This document shows, in pieces, positions 37,101 to 44,544 of a stretch of DNA of 64,000 nt. Position numbers and translations under genes: made by a program. Below the pieces are notes generated by a model that saw nothing but the letters and a program-made list of their open reading frames with translations, was not told where the DNA came from and ran no database searches. Within the stretch, counting starts at the first letter, position 1, and the number at the start of each line of letters is the position of its first letter. Location of the stretch: contig JAGWUS010000006.1 of NCBI GenBank assembly GCA_028868305.1, positions 31,808-95,807 on the forward strand. Direction: 5' to 3'. This stretch comes from Burkholderiales bacterium. GTDB taxonomy: Bacteria; Pseudomonadota; Gammaproteobacteria; Burkholderiales; Burkholderiaceae_C.

Positions 37101-37966
37101 GAGTCACCATCGCAGACATTACCAACCTGTCATTTACCCCGATTAGCGACACTATTGATACACCTGTCGCTCCCGAACACGTGGTGTACACACTGACCGA
37201 CAGTACAGGCGATGCAGCCAGTGCCGGACTCACACTGAATGTAATCGCCAATTCCGTGGTGGGCACCATAGCCGGAGAAACCCTGACCGGTACGACGGGC
37301 AATGACTACATCGATGGTGGCGCGGGCAATGACATTTTGAACACCAATGGAGGCAACGACATTGTGTTGGGCGGTGCAGGCGACGACACACTCAATGTGA
37401 CTGGTGCAGGCACAACAGAAAATATGCTGGATGGCGGTGCAGGTAACGATACGCTCAATGGCGGTGCAGGCAACGACACGCTCAATGGAGGCAGCGGAAA
37501 TGACATCCTTATGGGCGGTGCAGGCAATGACTTGCTCAATGGCGGTGCAGGCAATGATTTGCTCAATGGCGGTGCAGGTGCGGATGTTCTGCGCTGGTCG
37601 CTCAGCGACGCCGGAAACAAGGGCAGCCCGGCCATCGATACCGTCGTTGGCTTTGACACAACAGCAAACGGTGGAACACTGGCAGCCCCGCTAACCGACG
37701 TGCTGGATTTGCGTGATCTGCTCTCCGGTGAAAATCAGACCGCGGGCCCGACAGGCAATCTGACCAGCTTTCTGCACTTCGAGAAAACGGGTAGCGACAC
37801 CACAGTTCACGTCAGCACCAAAGGTGGCTTTGTAGCTGGATACCAATCTTCCGCGGAAGACCAGGTGATCGTGCTGCAAGGTGTCGATCTGGTGACACCA
37901 GCCAATGGTAACGACCAGCAGATTATTCAAACCCTGCTCAACAACCACAAGCTGTACACGGACTAA
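31172..37966 (+). CDS. lapA: Giant biofilm adhesin, LapA-like, secreted by type I system
   Basis: This 2264-residue surface protein would hold cells to surfaces. Residues 1-125 are a retention module that would plug the outer-membrane channel. It contains DPTAAGLTGGG at 115-125, matching the TAAG site cut by LapG. VCBS/cadherin-like repeats follow to about residue 1000 (NDSNAITEDT, GTNDAPVAVA, LTDTFTYTVSDA). A von Willebrand A domain sits at about 1210-1390 with the metal site DISGSM. More beta-rich domains follow to about 2040. RTX nonapeptides (GGAGNDTLN type) occupy about 2045-2140. The last 120 residues match the VCA0849-type type I secretion target (DVLRWSL, VLDLRDLL, FLHFE, QVIVLQGVDL). 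It is flanked by its secretion and control genes. Confidence 0.95.
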   Translation: MATNQISSQARGVVVVLQGKAWVVSEGGIRKPLQVDDEVQEGQQVVTEDGTRLELALPNGQPLIVTSGRELLIDENLLGTASTDKTEAALKDLNSGSAEVSRIISTGGDLSAELDPTAAGLTGGGNSESHSFVRLLRIQEALAPLGIDRAADQTTTDQPLQEGNQTVDAGRLLAVNDSASIQEDATPNTVTGAILANDSLGSNPNATPFSAGTYAGQHGSLDLRSDGTYTYTLNNIDPFVNALGVGQSLKDVFVYTIKNVNGASSTAQLVITINGANDAPFTVADVGTTNENTPIAGNVLSNDSDVDAGTVLHVTQYSVGGFIYPAGSTASLVGVGDLIIEADGSYAFIPANGYNGPVPVATYTISDGIVAVTSTLTLDILPAAGTPSITVPGPNGATSAPDMTVAETAGPTLGDFIIDAPAGIASINVGGTPLTLAQLGALGTTPVTITTPDGTLVLTGFDAATGKVSYSYDPNVLTHTGSAPIVDHVPLTITDANGVTGSGSLDISITDSTPTAVNDSNAITEDTALVANGTVLTNDTVGADLNANPVTAASVTLTYGALVLNSNGTYTYTLDNTNATVNALNSSTPLHDTYTYTLTDGDGSTTTAVLDITVTGTNDAPVAVADGATASEAGGVANGTAGTNPTGNVLANDTDVDTADTKTVSAVTGVAAGTVGGNTAGQYGTLVLNSSGGYTYTVDNTNATVQALRTSANTLTDTFTYTVSDAAGATSSTTLTVTIQGANDAPVATVDTGAVAENATLSTTAATGVLANDSDVDTADTKTVSGVSFGATTGTVGSALSGTYGALTLNADGSYSYSANTAAANALAAGATANDVFTYTVRDTAGATSSTTITITVTGTNDAPVAVAATATGNEDSLIPVTISGTDIDGVVASFALSSLPKNGRLYLDAAMTQLAPIGTVLSASGNALTLYFKPNADWNSHPIDAATGLPTTSPVLPTFNYTATDNSGTISNVATATIDVTAVNDGTPVAVNDSFSTVLGTSIIISKAALMGNDTLPDHATIVLTGPASSGTLVDLGNGTYSYTPSIAGTTTFTYQLKDDDGQTSTATVSIKTYATRDDLATVNESALLHGSGGGVATTTGNLFTNDGGVNTTVNSITFGGTTYTAVGGVITIPDTATGAHGTLVVTAAGGAYTYTLSSAAANGASGSATDTGITDIYSYVGNGASANLNVTIVDDKPTAVSQLIEVPQSVLPKYTIAVVLDISGSMAAAVSADGLTTRLDMAKAALASLISEYYVQASDVIVKLIDFSTGATFLGSYTTEGAAIAAITSPTIVATGSTNYQAALDMVRSAQGLGTTADATRQNIVYFLSDGVPTTGTTATGLTNYQNYLTANPSVQSYAVGIGTGIVDLTNLNAIHNVDALGDGVKDPALVVPDLSQLDSTLLSTVPNAFGGSVLTSANMQGVNFGADGGYISAITVKLDSDGNGTLDQDVTFTYNHITNQISQNSSFLTGYPLAGNLLTLNAGTGFTLGELRFDFSTGNYKYYTKGLATPGTQFDIGFTATDNDGDIASAVQTVSVINGKPIARDDTDTLFAKATFLEGNVVSGLGTDGGVGAAQITAFSAQGGGVDTIVDNAKVTSINFHGMNFVLGTWSSGMYTAASSSGSGAGYTYTVANGTLTWTATTGGQKLVFDDGGYYKYTPLTADLPAPTLGASVAVALTSAANVTAGHLTVTAENWVATTVTLTSAANATAGNHLSVSGLTAAGTAALAPVFNATNGVGVATGGETAANQAAINGTETLVLNFSAATHPNGVSDIRLTITATSSNLSGAAAGSPSLTYTMYDASGNVLGTMTNGLENAVTMLPYSGVASIHVTGSSTALAMVRDVSFYDTPSASAVTFNANGVNINGGTSTSTYLDHLEALKISFDHANYAHGVQDIKVTVNAANSNLASTGSDSNALTYAVYDIGGNLLGQFSSVTEGVVDLNLDNGNGGLLATSRGFSSIGSVVITASDSFSGVTIADITNLSFTPISDTIDTPVAPEHVVYTLTDSTGDAASAGLTLNVIANSVVGTIAGETLTGTTGNDYIDGGAGNDILNTNGGNDIVLGGAGDDTLNVTGAGTTENMLDGGAGNDTLNGGAGNDTLNGGSGNDILMGGAGNDLLNGGAGNDLLNGGAGADVLRWSLSDAGNKGSPAIDTVVGFDTTANGGTLAAPLTDVLDLRDLLSGENQTAGPTGNLTSFLHFEKTGSDTTVHVSTKGGFVAGYQSSAEDQVIVLQGVDLVTPANGNDQQIIQTLLNNHKLYTD
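33005..33776 (+). repeat. Exact in-frame direct repeats inside lapA
   Basis: A 43-base sequence is identical at 33005-33047 and 33734-33776, 729 bases (243 codons) apart. A 34-base sequence is identical at 33132-33165 and 33492-33525, 360 bases (120 codons) apart. Both pairs mark VCBS-type repeat boundaries. Recombination between them would shorten or lengthen the adhesin without breaking the frame. Confidence 0.85.
37300..37590 (+). repeat. RTX nonapeptide repeat array in lapA
   Basis: Tandem 27-base units encode GGAGNDxLN-type nonapeptides, most regular at 37435-37575. RTX repeats bind calcium and fold outside the cell. This is a coding repeat, not a CRISPR array. Confidence 0.9.
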
Positions 37967-37976
37967 GCGATGCGTT

Positions 37977-39893
37977 TCAGATTGGCGCTTTGATGGCCGG
38001 TCCGGTTGCTCCATCGAATCCCACGGCGCCGAGTACTTTCAACTCGGCGTCGGTTGCCACGCCTTCGGCGATGACCTTCAAGCCGATGCCATGTGCAATC
38101 GTTGAAAGCCCCTTCAGGAATGCCTGGTTGCCGTCGTTTCCATCCAGTCCGCGGATAAAACTTGCATCCACCTTGATGTAATCCAACCCCAGATCATGCA
38201 GGCGTCCAATTTCACTGAATTGTCGCCCGAAGTGCTCCAGCCCGATTTGACACCCGACATCCCGTATTTCGGCACACAGAGCGCGGAACGCCGCAAAATG
38301 CGCCAAAGCACCAGATTCGGAAACCTCCAGCCAGAGTCGTTTAGTGCCTGCTCTGCGTGTAAGCAACTGCGTCAATTCACTGCGAAATTCCGGGAGTTCA
38401 AGTGAGCTCGCTGACAGATTAATCGCCAGGCCGGCAAGTCCAGGGCTTCCTTCCAGTTCGTCTAGCCCCAAACGCACCGCCGCCAAATCTAGCTGCGGCG
38501 TCAACCGCAGTCGCTCAGCGACGGGCAAAAAACGCCCGGCGGGGAGCCATTCGCCGTGTTCATCAAACATGAGGCGCAAGGGACACTCACCGTGCATCAA
38601 CACCCCGCCCAGCGTTACCACGGGGAAAGACACCAGGCGAACCCAACCCTGCGCCAACGCGCGCCGAATCAATGTGGACCACTCTTCTGTGCTCCGAGGG
38701 GAATCTTCCCCCTGGTGCAACTCCACCATGCGCAGTCCGTTGTGCCCATCAGCCTCCGCTGAGGCCAGCGCTGCATCCACCTGAGACAGGATATTTTCAA
38801 CCTCTACCCCTCGCGGGAAATAGCCACACCCAAGCCACGTGTTCGCCTGATCCGGCAAAAATGCTGAGGCAGTTCTGGAGAGCGCATCCAGCAATGCCGT
38901 CGCCTGCCCCTCCGGGTTGCCCAGAGAGGGAATCAACAGCGCAAAATCTGCGCCGTTGAGTCGCGCCGCCAGTGCTTCCGGATGAACCCTCGCAGCCTTC
39001 GCCATTTCATTGCCGTAGGCTCTGAGCAAATCATCGGTCGCGTTTCGCCCCAGCACCTGATTCACCGTCGCCAGATTGGCCAACCTCGCGATCATGACGG
39101 TGCCGCCAGTCGAGTCATCTGCAGTGACCATCTCACGGAGTCGAGCCATGAAATAGCTTCGGTTGGCAAGCCCGGTCAACGTATCGCAATTGGCTTGCTG
39201 ACGCACTCTTTCCAAGCGGTCCGCTTCCTCGTCAAACATGGACTTCAGTCTGCCCACCGTCGTGTTCATTGCAACCGCAAGTTGCCTCAATTCCGGGACC
39301 GTGGGTTCTTCAATGGTGACGAACCGCCGAAGCGTAATAGCTCTAGCCTGCTCAATGACAGCATTCAATGGAACTTTGAGGCGACGCAATACCAAAGAGC
39401 CAAGGTAGCCTCCAACCAATCCAGCGACCGTCAGGGCCAGCACCATTTCATAGGCACTTTTCCATAAAGCACCATAGGCAAAACGACTGTGGCTTACCAA
39501 TGTCACCGTGCCAAACTGCTTCCATCCACTGGTGATTTGCGCAACACCTGGCTCAGCCTTGATGGGCAAGGCATGCGCAAACCATGCTGGTGCATCCCAT
39601 TCGGAAACGGTGGACACGCGCTCCACCATCATGCGACCGGATGGATCAGCCACACGGATCAACTCATAGTGCCCCTGATCGAACAGGGAAGACACCGCCA
39701 GCTCAACCATGACGGGGTCGGGGTTGCCCTGGCTCAGTGACAATGCCAGCGCCGCAGCATTGTCCGTATTCTTGATGGACAGTTGCGACTCCAGATAGCC
39801 ACGCGCGCTCAACAACGACGCCAGCATGCTTCCCGCCAGCGCCAGCAGCATGCTGGTGATGATGGCGAGCCAAAGTTGACGGTACATTGACAT
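37977..39893 (-). CDS. lapD: LapD-like c-di-GMP receptor with inactive GGDEF and EAL domains
   Basis: This 638-residue inner-membrane protein controls LapG. TM1 is at about residues 7-28. A LapD/MoxY-type periplasmic domain extends to about 150, then TM2 and HAMP. The GGDEF-like domain carries NGADF in place of GGDEF. The EAL-like domain carries ECP in place of EAL and LEHFG in place of the catalytic DDFG, while the IKVD and IAEGV elements remain. Both enzymes should be dead, as in characterised LapD, which binds c-di-GMP and sequesters LapG. The ATG at 39891-39893 is chosen. It converges on lapA with a 10-base gap and follows lapG. Confidence 0.92.
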   Translation of the reverse strand: MSMYRQLWLAIITSMLLALAGSMLASLLSARGYLESQLSIKNTDNAAALALSLSQGNPDPVMVELAVSSLFDQGHYELIRVADPSGRMMVERVSTVSEWDAPAWFAHALPIKAEPGVAQITSGWKQFGTVTLVSHSRFAYGALWKSAYEMVLALTVAGLVGGYLGSLVLRRLKVPLNAVIEQARAITLRRFVTIEEPTVPELRQLAVAMNTTVGRLKSMFDEEADRLERVRQQANCDTLTGLANRSYFMARLREMVTADDSTGGTVMIARLANLATVNQVLGRNATDDLLRAYGNEMAKAARVHPEALAARLNGADFALLIPSLGNPEGQATALLDALSRTASAFLPDQANTWLGCGYFPRGVEVENILSQVDAALASAEADGHNGLRMVELHQGEDSPRSTEEWSTLIRRALAQGWVRLVSFPVVTLGGVLMHGECPLRLMFDEHGEWLPAGRFLPVAERLRLTPQLDLAAVRLGLDELEGSPGLAGLAINLSASSLELPEFRSELTQLLTRRAGTKRLWLEVSESGALAHFAAFRALCAEIRDVGCQIGLEHFGRQFSEIGRLHDLGLDYIKVDASFIRGLDGNDGNQAFLKGLSTIAHGIGLKVIAEGVATDAELKVLGAVGFDGATGPAIKAPI

Positions 39894-39919
39894 AGTTGAT
39901 TCCTTCAATCTGCAGCATT

Positions 39920-40597
39920 TCACTCAAACCCCTCGGCGTAAGCACGCTTAAGCAGGTCTTCCCAGCGAGACAATCGCGCCACGCCAGCTGTCGGGGTGCC
40001 ATCGCGACCCAAGGTGCCTGTAAACACACCTTCACTGTTAAAACTAAATACAGGCACCAAATCAGGCCTACGAGATGCCGGGCGGATTTCGCCGACCAGG
40101 TTGTCAAGCACCAGTGGCTCGGCATCGGGCAGCGGGTAATATGCCAACACCATATGTGCCTGGGTGGGCGATGCGTCTGAGGCCCCGGTTTTGGCACGCA
40201 CATATATCAGGCGCAGCTTTTCGGGCGCGGTTCCCATCGCCTTTAGCGTAAAGTACTTGGCGATTGCAAAGTCCTCGCAATCGCCTGCGCCTTTTCCCAG
40301 TGTTTCCATGGGTGTGGCCCAATAGTCCGGCTGCCCCCAGATGGTGAGATCGTCGCCAAACTGAATTTGACGATTGAAGAAATCATTGGCCCGCTTGATG
40401 CGCTCGGAGTCCGGAGCCGCCTGCATGCCAGAAACCAGATTCCGCCAACCATTGAATTTGGGAACTATGCCAGCACCCCAGCGCTGCGTCGCCGTGAACA
40501 AAAGTCGGTCAAAGTCAATGCTGCTGTGGGCAACCGTGGCCATCCAGCATGCAATCAAACATGCGATAAGCCCCAAGACTGGACGCCTGTAACGCAT
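39920..40597 (-). CDS. lapG: LapG-like periplasmic cysteine protease
   Basis: This 225-residue transglutaminase-like cysteine protease starts with a signal peptide (about residues 1-25). The catalytic residues are visible: Cys107 in GAGDCEDFAIAKY, His148 in QAHMVLAYY and Asp165 in LVLDNLVGE. In Pseudomonas, LapG cuts the adhesin at a TAAG-type site when c-di-GMP is low. The matching TAAG site is present in the LapA-like protein here. It lies upstream of lapD on the same strand, the conserved lapG-lapD order. Confidence 0.94.
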   Translation of the reverse strand: MRYRRPVLGLIACLIACWMATVAHSSIDFDRLLFTATQRWGAGIVPKFNGWRNLVSGMQAAPDSERIKRANDFFNRQIQFGDDLTIWGQPDYWATPMETLGKGAGDCEDFAIAKYFTLKAMGTAPEKLRLIYVRAKTGASDASPTQAHMVLAYYPLPDAEPLVLDNLVGEIRPASRRPDLVPVFSFNSEGVFTGTLGRDGTPTAGVARLSRWEDLLKRAYAEGFE

Positions 40598-40844
40598 CTG
40601 GTTAAGTCAGAAGAGCTTTGGCACTAGGGAGGGCGTGCGCATTCGACCTGGCATACTTTTGGTGAAAAACGTGATTTAGGTCGCACTTAGCCCGACTCTC
40701 CTGAAACCATTTGCAAGCTGAGTCTTTTCGAAATGGAGCGACAATGACCGACCATCCAATTGCCGTTGAGGTTAGCACAGCCATGGTTGAGCGTAAACGT
40801 TGAAAATGCAAGGCGCGACAGAAGCCGTCAGGGAATAAGTTCAA

Positions 40845-42689
40845 ATGAAAATTTCAGGCAAAGTCTTCTTGTTGATTGCCACGACCTTGGGGTCCGTCAC
40901 CGCATTTGCGCAAGCACCGGCAACTCTGAAAAGCGCTGTCGAGCAGGCCATTCTCCAGAATCCGGAAGTCAAGCTTCGCTTTCACAATCTGGAAGCGGTC
41001 CAGCAAGAGCGCAAGGTTGCCGAGGGGGGATGGCTGCCACGGGTCGATCTGGAGGCTGCGACGGGCACCTACAACACCCTGCGCCCATCTCTTTCTTCTG
41101 CGCTGGATTACTCGGGAAACCGTGCTTCCATCCAACTGCGTCAGACGCTGTTCGATGGCTTCGCCACCTCCAACGATGTACGCCGTCTAAGCTACAGCCA
41201 GCAAGCCGCGTATTTCGATCTGCTGGCTGCCAGTAACCAGACTGCCTTGGAAACTGCCAGGGCTTACCTTGATGTAATGCGCTACAGGGACCTGGTGGCG
41301 CTGGCTGCAACAAATTACACGACGCACCTGGAAGTGCATGACCGCCTTGAGCAAAAAACCAAAGCTGGTGTCGGGCGGCGTGTGGATCTGGAGCAAGCAT
41401 CGGGGCGACTCGCACTGGCAGAGTCCAACTGGCTGACCGAGGCCAGCAATCTGCACGATGTGTCTGCACGATACCAGCGATTGGTCGGTGAACTGCCTGC
41501 ACCTTCCCTGGCTCCAGCAGATCCGCTAAAAGCTTCGATCGTTACCGGCCAAGCATTCTTGAGCGCCGGGGTCAAGAAAAACCCCGAATTTCTGGGCGCC
41601 GTATCCACCTTGCGCGCCTACCGTGCCGACAGCCAACTCAGGCGCTCTGCCTACTCGCCCACACTGGAATTTCGGGCCCGACAGAGCTTCGAGACCAACC
41701 AGAGTGGTGTGACCGGTGACTACCGTGACTCCGCTCTGGAACTGGTGCTCAACTTCAACCTGTACCGGGGCGGCTCCGACAAGGCACGTATCAAACAGTA
41801 CCTCGCCAAACTAGACAGCGCTTTTGATCTGCGGGACAAGACCTGCCGGGACCTTTGGCAAACCGGCCAAATTGCCTTCAACGACTCGGTCCGCCTAGCC
41901 AAACAGATCCCATTGCTGGCGCAACATGAGTTGTCCACGTCCAAGGCGCGCCAAGCCTATCAGCAGCAATTTGACATCGGGCAACGCTCGCTGCTGGACT
42001 TGCTAGACACGGAAAACGAGTTGTACCAGGCGCGCAGGGCACTGGCCAACGCCGAATACGACCAGAAACTGTCACAGATCCGTTTGCTTGCAACCGAAGG
42101 TTCCCTGCTCAATGCCATGAAGCTGCGCCCCATGGCTGACGCAGAATCTGCCCCGTCCGGTGGAGCGGAAGAAGACAGCCTCATGCTCTGCAACAACCAC
42201 ATGCCCGTCATGCAAGTGCTTGATCGCACCGTGGAACCCAGACCCGTAGCCGTAGAGGCACCCGTCCCTGCGCCACTACCAGTGGCTGCACCCTTACCGG
42301 CACCTGCGCCCCAGCCGGCGCAAGCGCCTGCCAATCAATGTGCTCAGCTGCCCCAAGTGGTCGAGAGCTGGATTGCCGCCTGGAACGGCAAGAAGACCAG
42401 CGACTATCTGGGCTATTACGCCAGCAACTTCACGCCAGCACTCGGCATGAGCCGTACTGCCTGGGAAACCTTGCGCAAAAAACGCATCAGCAAGCAGGGC
42501 GATATCAAGGCCGTCATCAGCGATATCAAACCGCTGGCCTGCAACGGCAAAACTGCAGATGTCGCATTCAAGCAGGAGTATGGCTCTGTTGACTACCGCG
42601 ACAGTGTTGAAAAGACACTCTCCCTAGAGCAAGTGGACGGCAGCTGGAAGATTCTGCGTGAAACCGTGACCAAAGGCCGCACCTTTTAG
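40845..42689 (+). CDS. lapE: TolC-family outer-membrane protein fused to an NTF2/SnoaL-like domain (LapE-like)
   Basis: This 614-residue protein starts with a signal peptide ending FAQA. Residues about 25-435 are a TolC-type outer-membrane efflux domain ([31 protein letters not shown] and [20 protein letters not shown]). A proline/alanine-rich linker occupies about 465-497. Residues 498-614 ([20 protein letters not shown], then [15 protein letters not shown]) resemble the SnoaL/NTF2-like domain found at the end of some L,D-transpeptidase proteins. Ordinary TolC proteins stop near 450 residues, so this is a fusion. It should form the outer-membrane pore for the adhesin. The stop overlaps that of ssb (ttag). 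Confidence 0.9.
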   Translation: MKISGKVFLLIATTLGSVTAFAQAPATLKSAVEQAILQNPEVKLRFHNLEAVQQERKVAEGGWLPRVDLEAATGTYNTLRPSLSSALDYSGNRASIQLRQTLFDGFATSNDVRRLSYSQQAAYFDLLAASNQTALETARAYLDVMRYRDLVALAATNYTTHLEVHDRLEQKTKAGVGRRVDLEQASGRLALAESNWLTEASNLHDVSARYQRLVGELPAPSLAPADPLKASIVTGQAFLSAGVKKNPEFLGAVSTLRAYRADSQLRRSAYSPTLEFRARQSFETNQSGVTGDYRDSALELVLNFNLYRGGSDKARIKQYLAKLDSAFDLRDKTCRDLWQTGQIAFNDSVRLAKQIPLLAQHELSTSKARQAYQQQFDIGQRSLLDLLDTENELYQARRALANAEYDQKLSQIRLLATEGSLLNAMKLRPMADAESAPSGGAEEDSLMLCNNHMPVMQVLDRTVEPRPVAVEAPVPAPLPVAAPLPAPAPQPAQAPANQCAQLPQVVESWIAAWNGKKTSDYLGYYASNFTPALGMSRTAWETLRKKRISKQGDIKAVISDIKPLACNGKTADVAFKQEYGSVDYRDSVEKTLSLEQVDGSWKILRETVTKGRTF

Positions 42690-43180
42690 AACGGAATGTC
42701 ATCGTCCATGTCGTCAAAGCCACTGGCGGTGCGGGGGGCCGGCGCCTGACGGGGTGCAGGTACAGCGGCACGGGGCGCCTGGGGGGCCATGCGGCGAGGG
42801 GCGGGTGTGCCGCCTTCGTCGCCATCGCTGGGGCCTCCCATGCCTTCACGGCCACCCAACAACTGCAGTTCAGTGGCAACAATATCCACCGTGTTTTTTT
42901 CTACACCAGCCTGATCGGTGTACTTGCCGTATTTCAAACGGCCTTCAACGTAGATAGGGCGGCCTTTCTTGACATATTCGCCAGCAATCTCTGCCAGCCG
43001 GTCATAAAAGGTGACTCGGTGCCACTGCGTGTCCTCAATGCTCTCACCGGTGTTCTTGTCCTTGCGGCGGCTGCTGGTGGCTACGCTGACATTGGCCACT
43101 GCCTGACCAGAGGGCAGGTAACGGATTTCAGGATCGCGGCCGCAATTGCCGACGAGGATGACTTTATTGACAGAGGCCAT
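42686..43180 (-). CDS. ssb: Single-stranded DNA-binding protein
   Basis: Ssb coats single-stranded DNA in replication and repair. The 164-residue product starts [21 protein letters not shown] with an OB-fold to about residue 110. A proline/arginine-rich linker follows, ending in the acidic partner-binding tip DDDIPF. The length is typical. It lies 36 bases after the MFS gene on the same strand, near uvrA as in many proteobacteria. Confidence 0.97.
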   Translation of the reverse strand: MASVNKVILVGNCGRDPEIRYLPSGQAVANVSVATSSRRKDKNTGESIEDTQWHRVTFYDRLAEIAGEYVKKGRPIYVEGRLKYGKYTDQAGVEKNTVDIVATELQLLGGREGMGGPSDGDEGGTPAPRRMAPQAPRAAVPAPRQAPAPRTASGFDDMDDDIPF

Positions 43181-43216
43181 GTGAAATTACTCCAGATTCC
43201 AGTGATTTGGGGGTGA

Positions 43217-44440
43217 TTATGGCGCCTTGCCAGCCACTTTGGCCGGCGCCGTCATGGGCCAGGCCACTGCCAGCCAGAGCGCCACACCAACCGTGCAGGC
43301 CATGAACAGCCCATGCATTCCAGTGTTCTTGATCAGCCAGCCGCCCACCGCGCCACCGGCAAAAAAACCCAGGGACTGCAGGGTGTTGTACACGCCCAGA
43401 GCCGCACCCCGTGCATGGGATGGGGCCACGCGCGAGGCCAGACTCGGCTGACTGGCTTCCAGCACATTGAAGCCGCAAAAAAATACAAACAGCACCAACG
43501 CCAGCGCTCCGATGCTGGGCCCTGCTGAAACGACCCACAGCAGCCCGAGCTGGACCAGCCCGATCAACCCAATGGCGCTCAGGAATACTGCCCGCAGATA
43601 GCCCCGCTTCTCTAGCGGAAACAGGGTGCCACCCATCACCACAAATGACGCCAGCACGGCCGGAAGATAAATCCACCAGTGGTGCGCCTTGTCCAGACCG
43701 GCCTGCACCAGCAAGGCAGGAATCGCGACCCACATCGCCACTTGGACCGCGTGGAGCACAAACACGCCAAAATCCAGGCGCAACAGTCCTGCATGGGTCA
43801 GCACATCGGCCAGTCGCCCCCGCGGGGTATCCTTGTGCTGAAGAGGTTCCGGTGGAACCACCCATATCACGACCGCCGAGCCTGCCAGCGCCAGCGTGCC
43901 GGTCAGGCCAAATAAGCCGCTCAAGCCGATCACCGACACAAGTGCCGGCGCCAGTACCAGGGACAGCGCAAACATGAGTGCAATACTCGCGCCCACCAGG
44001 GCCATGGCCTTGGTGCGCACCTCGTCCCGTGTCTGATCTGCCAGCAAGGCTGTGACTGCGGCCGACACGGCGCCTGCGCCTTGCAGCGAGCGGCCAATGA
44101 GCAGCCCATTGAGGCTGTTGGCCAAAGCCGCCAGCACGCTACCCGCCGCAAAAATCAGCAACCCCAACACGATCATCCGCTTGCGGCCAAACCGATCGGA
44201 GGCCACACCAAACGGAATTTGCAGCAGTCCTTGGGTCAAACCGTAGATGCCCATAGCCAGCCCGACGCGGGAGGGGTCATCGCCTCCAGGGTACCTGGCA
44301 GCCTCCAGGGCGAAGACGGGCAGCACCAGAAACAAGCCCAGCATGCGCAAGGCAAAAATAGCTGCTAGTGACAGGCTGGAACGCAGCTCCAGCGGGGTCA
44401 TGGAACTTGCCAGAGGCGCGGTATCAGGGGAAGCGGACAA
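43217..44440 (-). CDS. MFS transporter
   Basis: This 407-residue carrier has about 12 hydrophobic helices. The MFS loop 2-3 motif is GVASDRFGRKRMIVLGLL. It resembles the YajR/multidrug group but lacks a C-terminal cytoplasmic domain. It sits between ssb and the divergent uvrA, a neighbourhood common in Burkholderiales. The substrate cannot be read from sequence. Confidence 0.88.
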   Translation of the reverse strand: MSASPDTAPLASSMTPLELRSSLSLAAIFALRMLGLFLVLPVFALEAARYPGGDDPSRVGLAMGIYGLTQGLLQIPFGVASDRFGRKRMIVLGLLIFAAGSVLAALANSLNGLLIGRSLQGAGAVSAAVTALLADQTRDEVRTKAMALVGASIALMFALSLVLAPALVSVIGLSGLFGLTGTLALAGSAVVIWVVPPEPLQHKDTPRGRLADVLTHAGLLRLDFGVFVLHAVQVAMWVAIPALLVQAGLDKAHHWWIYLPAVLASFVVMGGTLFPLEKRGYLRAVFLSAIGLIGLVQLGLLWVVSAGPSIGALALVLFVFFCGFNVLEASQPSLASRVAPSHARGAALGVYNTLQSLGFFAGGAVGGWLIKNTGMHGLFMACTVGVALWLAVAWPMTAPAKVAGKAP

Positions 44441-44544
44441 GATTACGACTCACAAAGAATGGATTGGCTGCCACATCATGCAGCAGTGTGCAATTGTCCC
44501 GCATCTTTACTATCATGGCGGGTTTCCCTTAACCGGCCACGATT

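Noticed and set aside
37300..37590. Regular 27-base repeats as a possible CRISPR array
   Set aside because: There are no spacers; the units are coding and translate into RTX nonapeptides within lapA.
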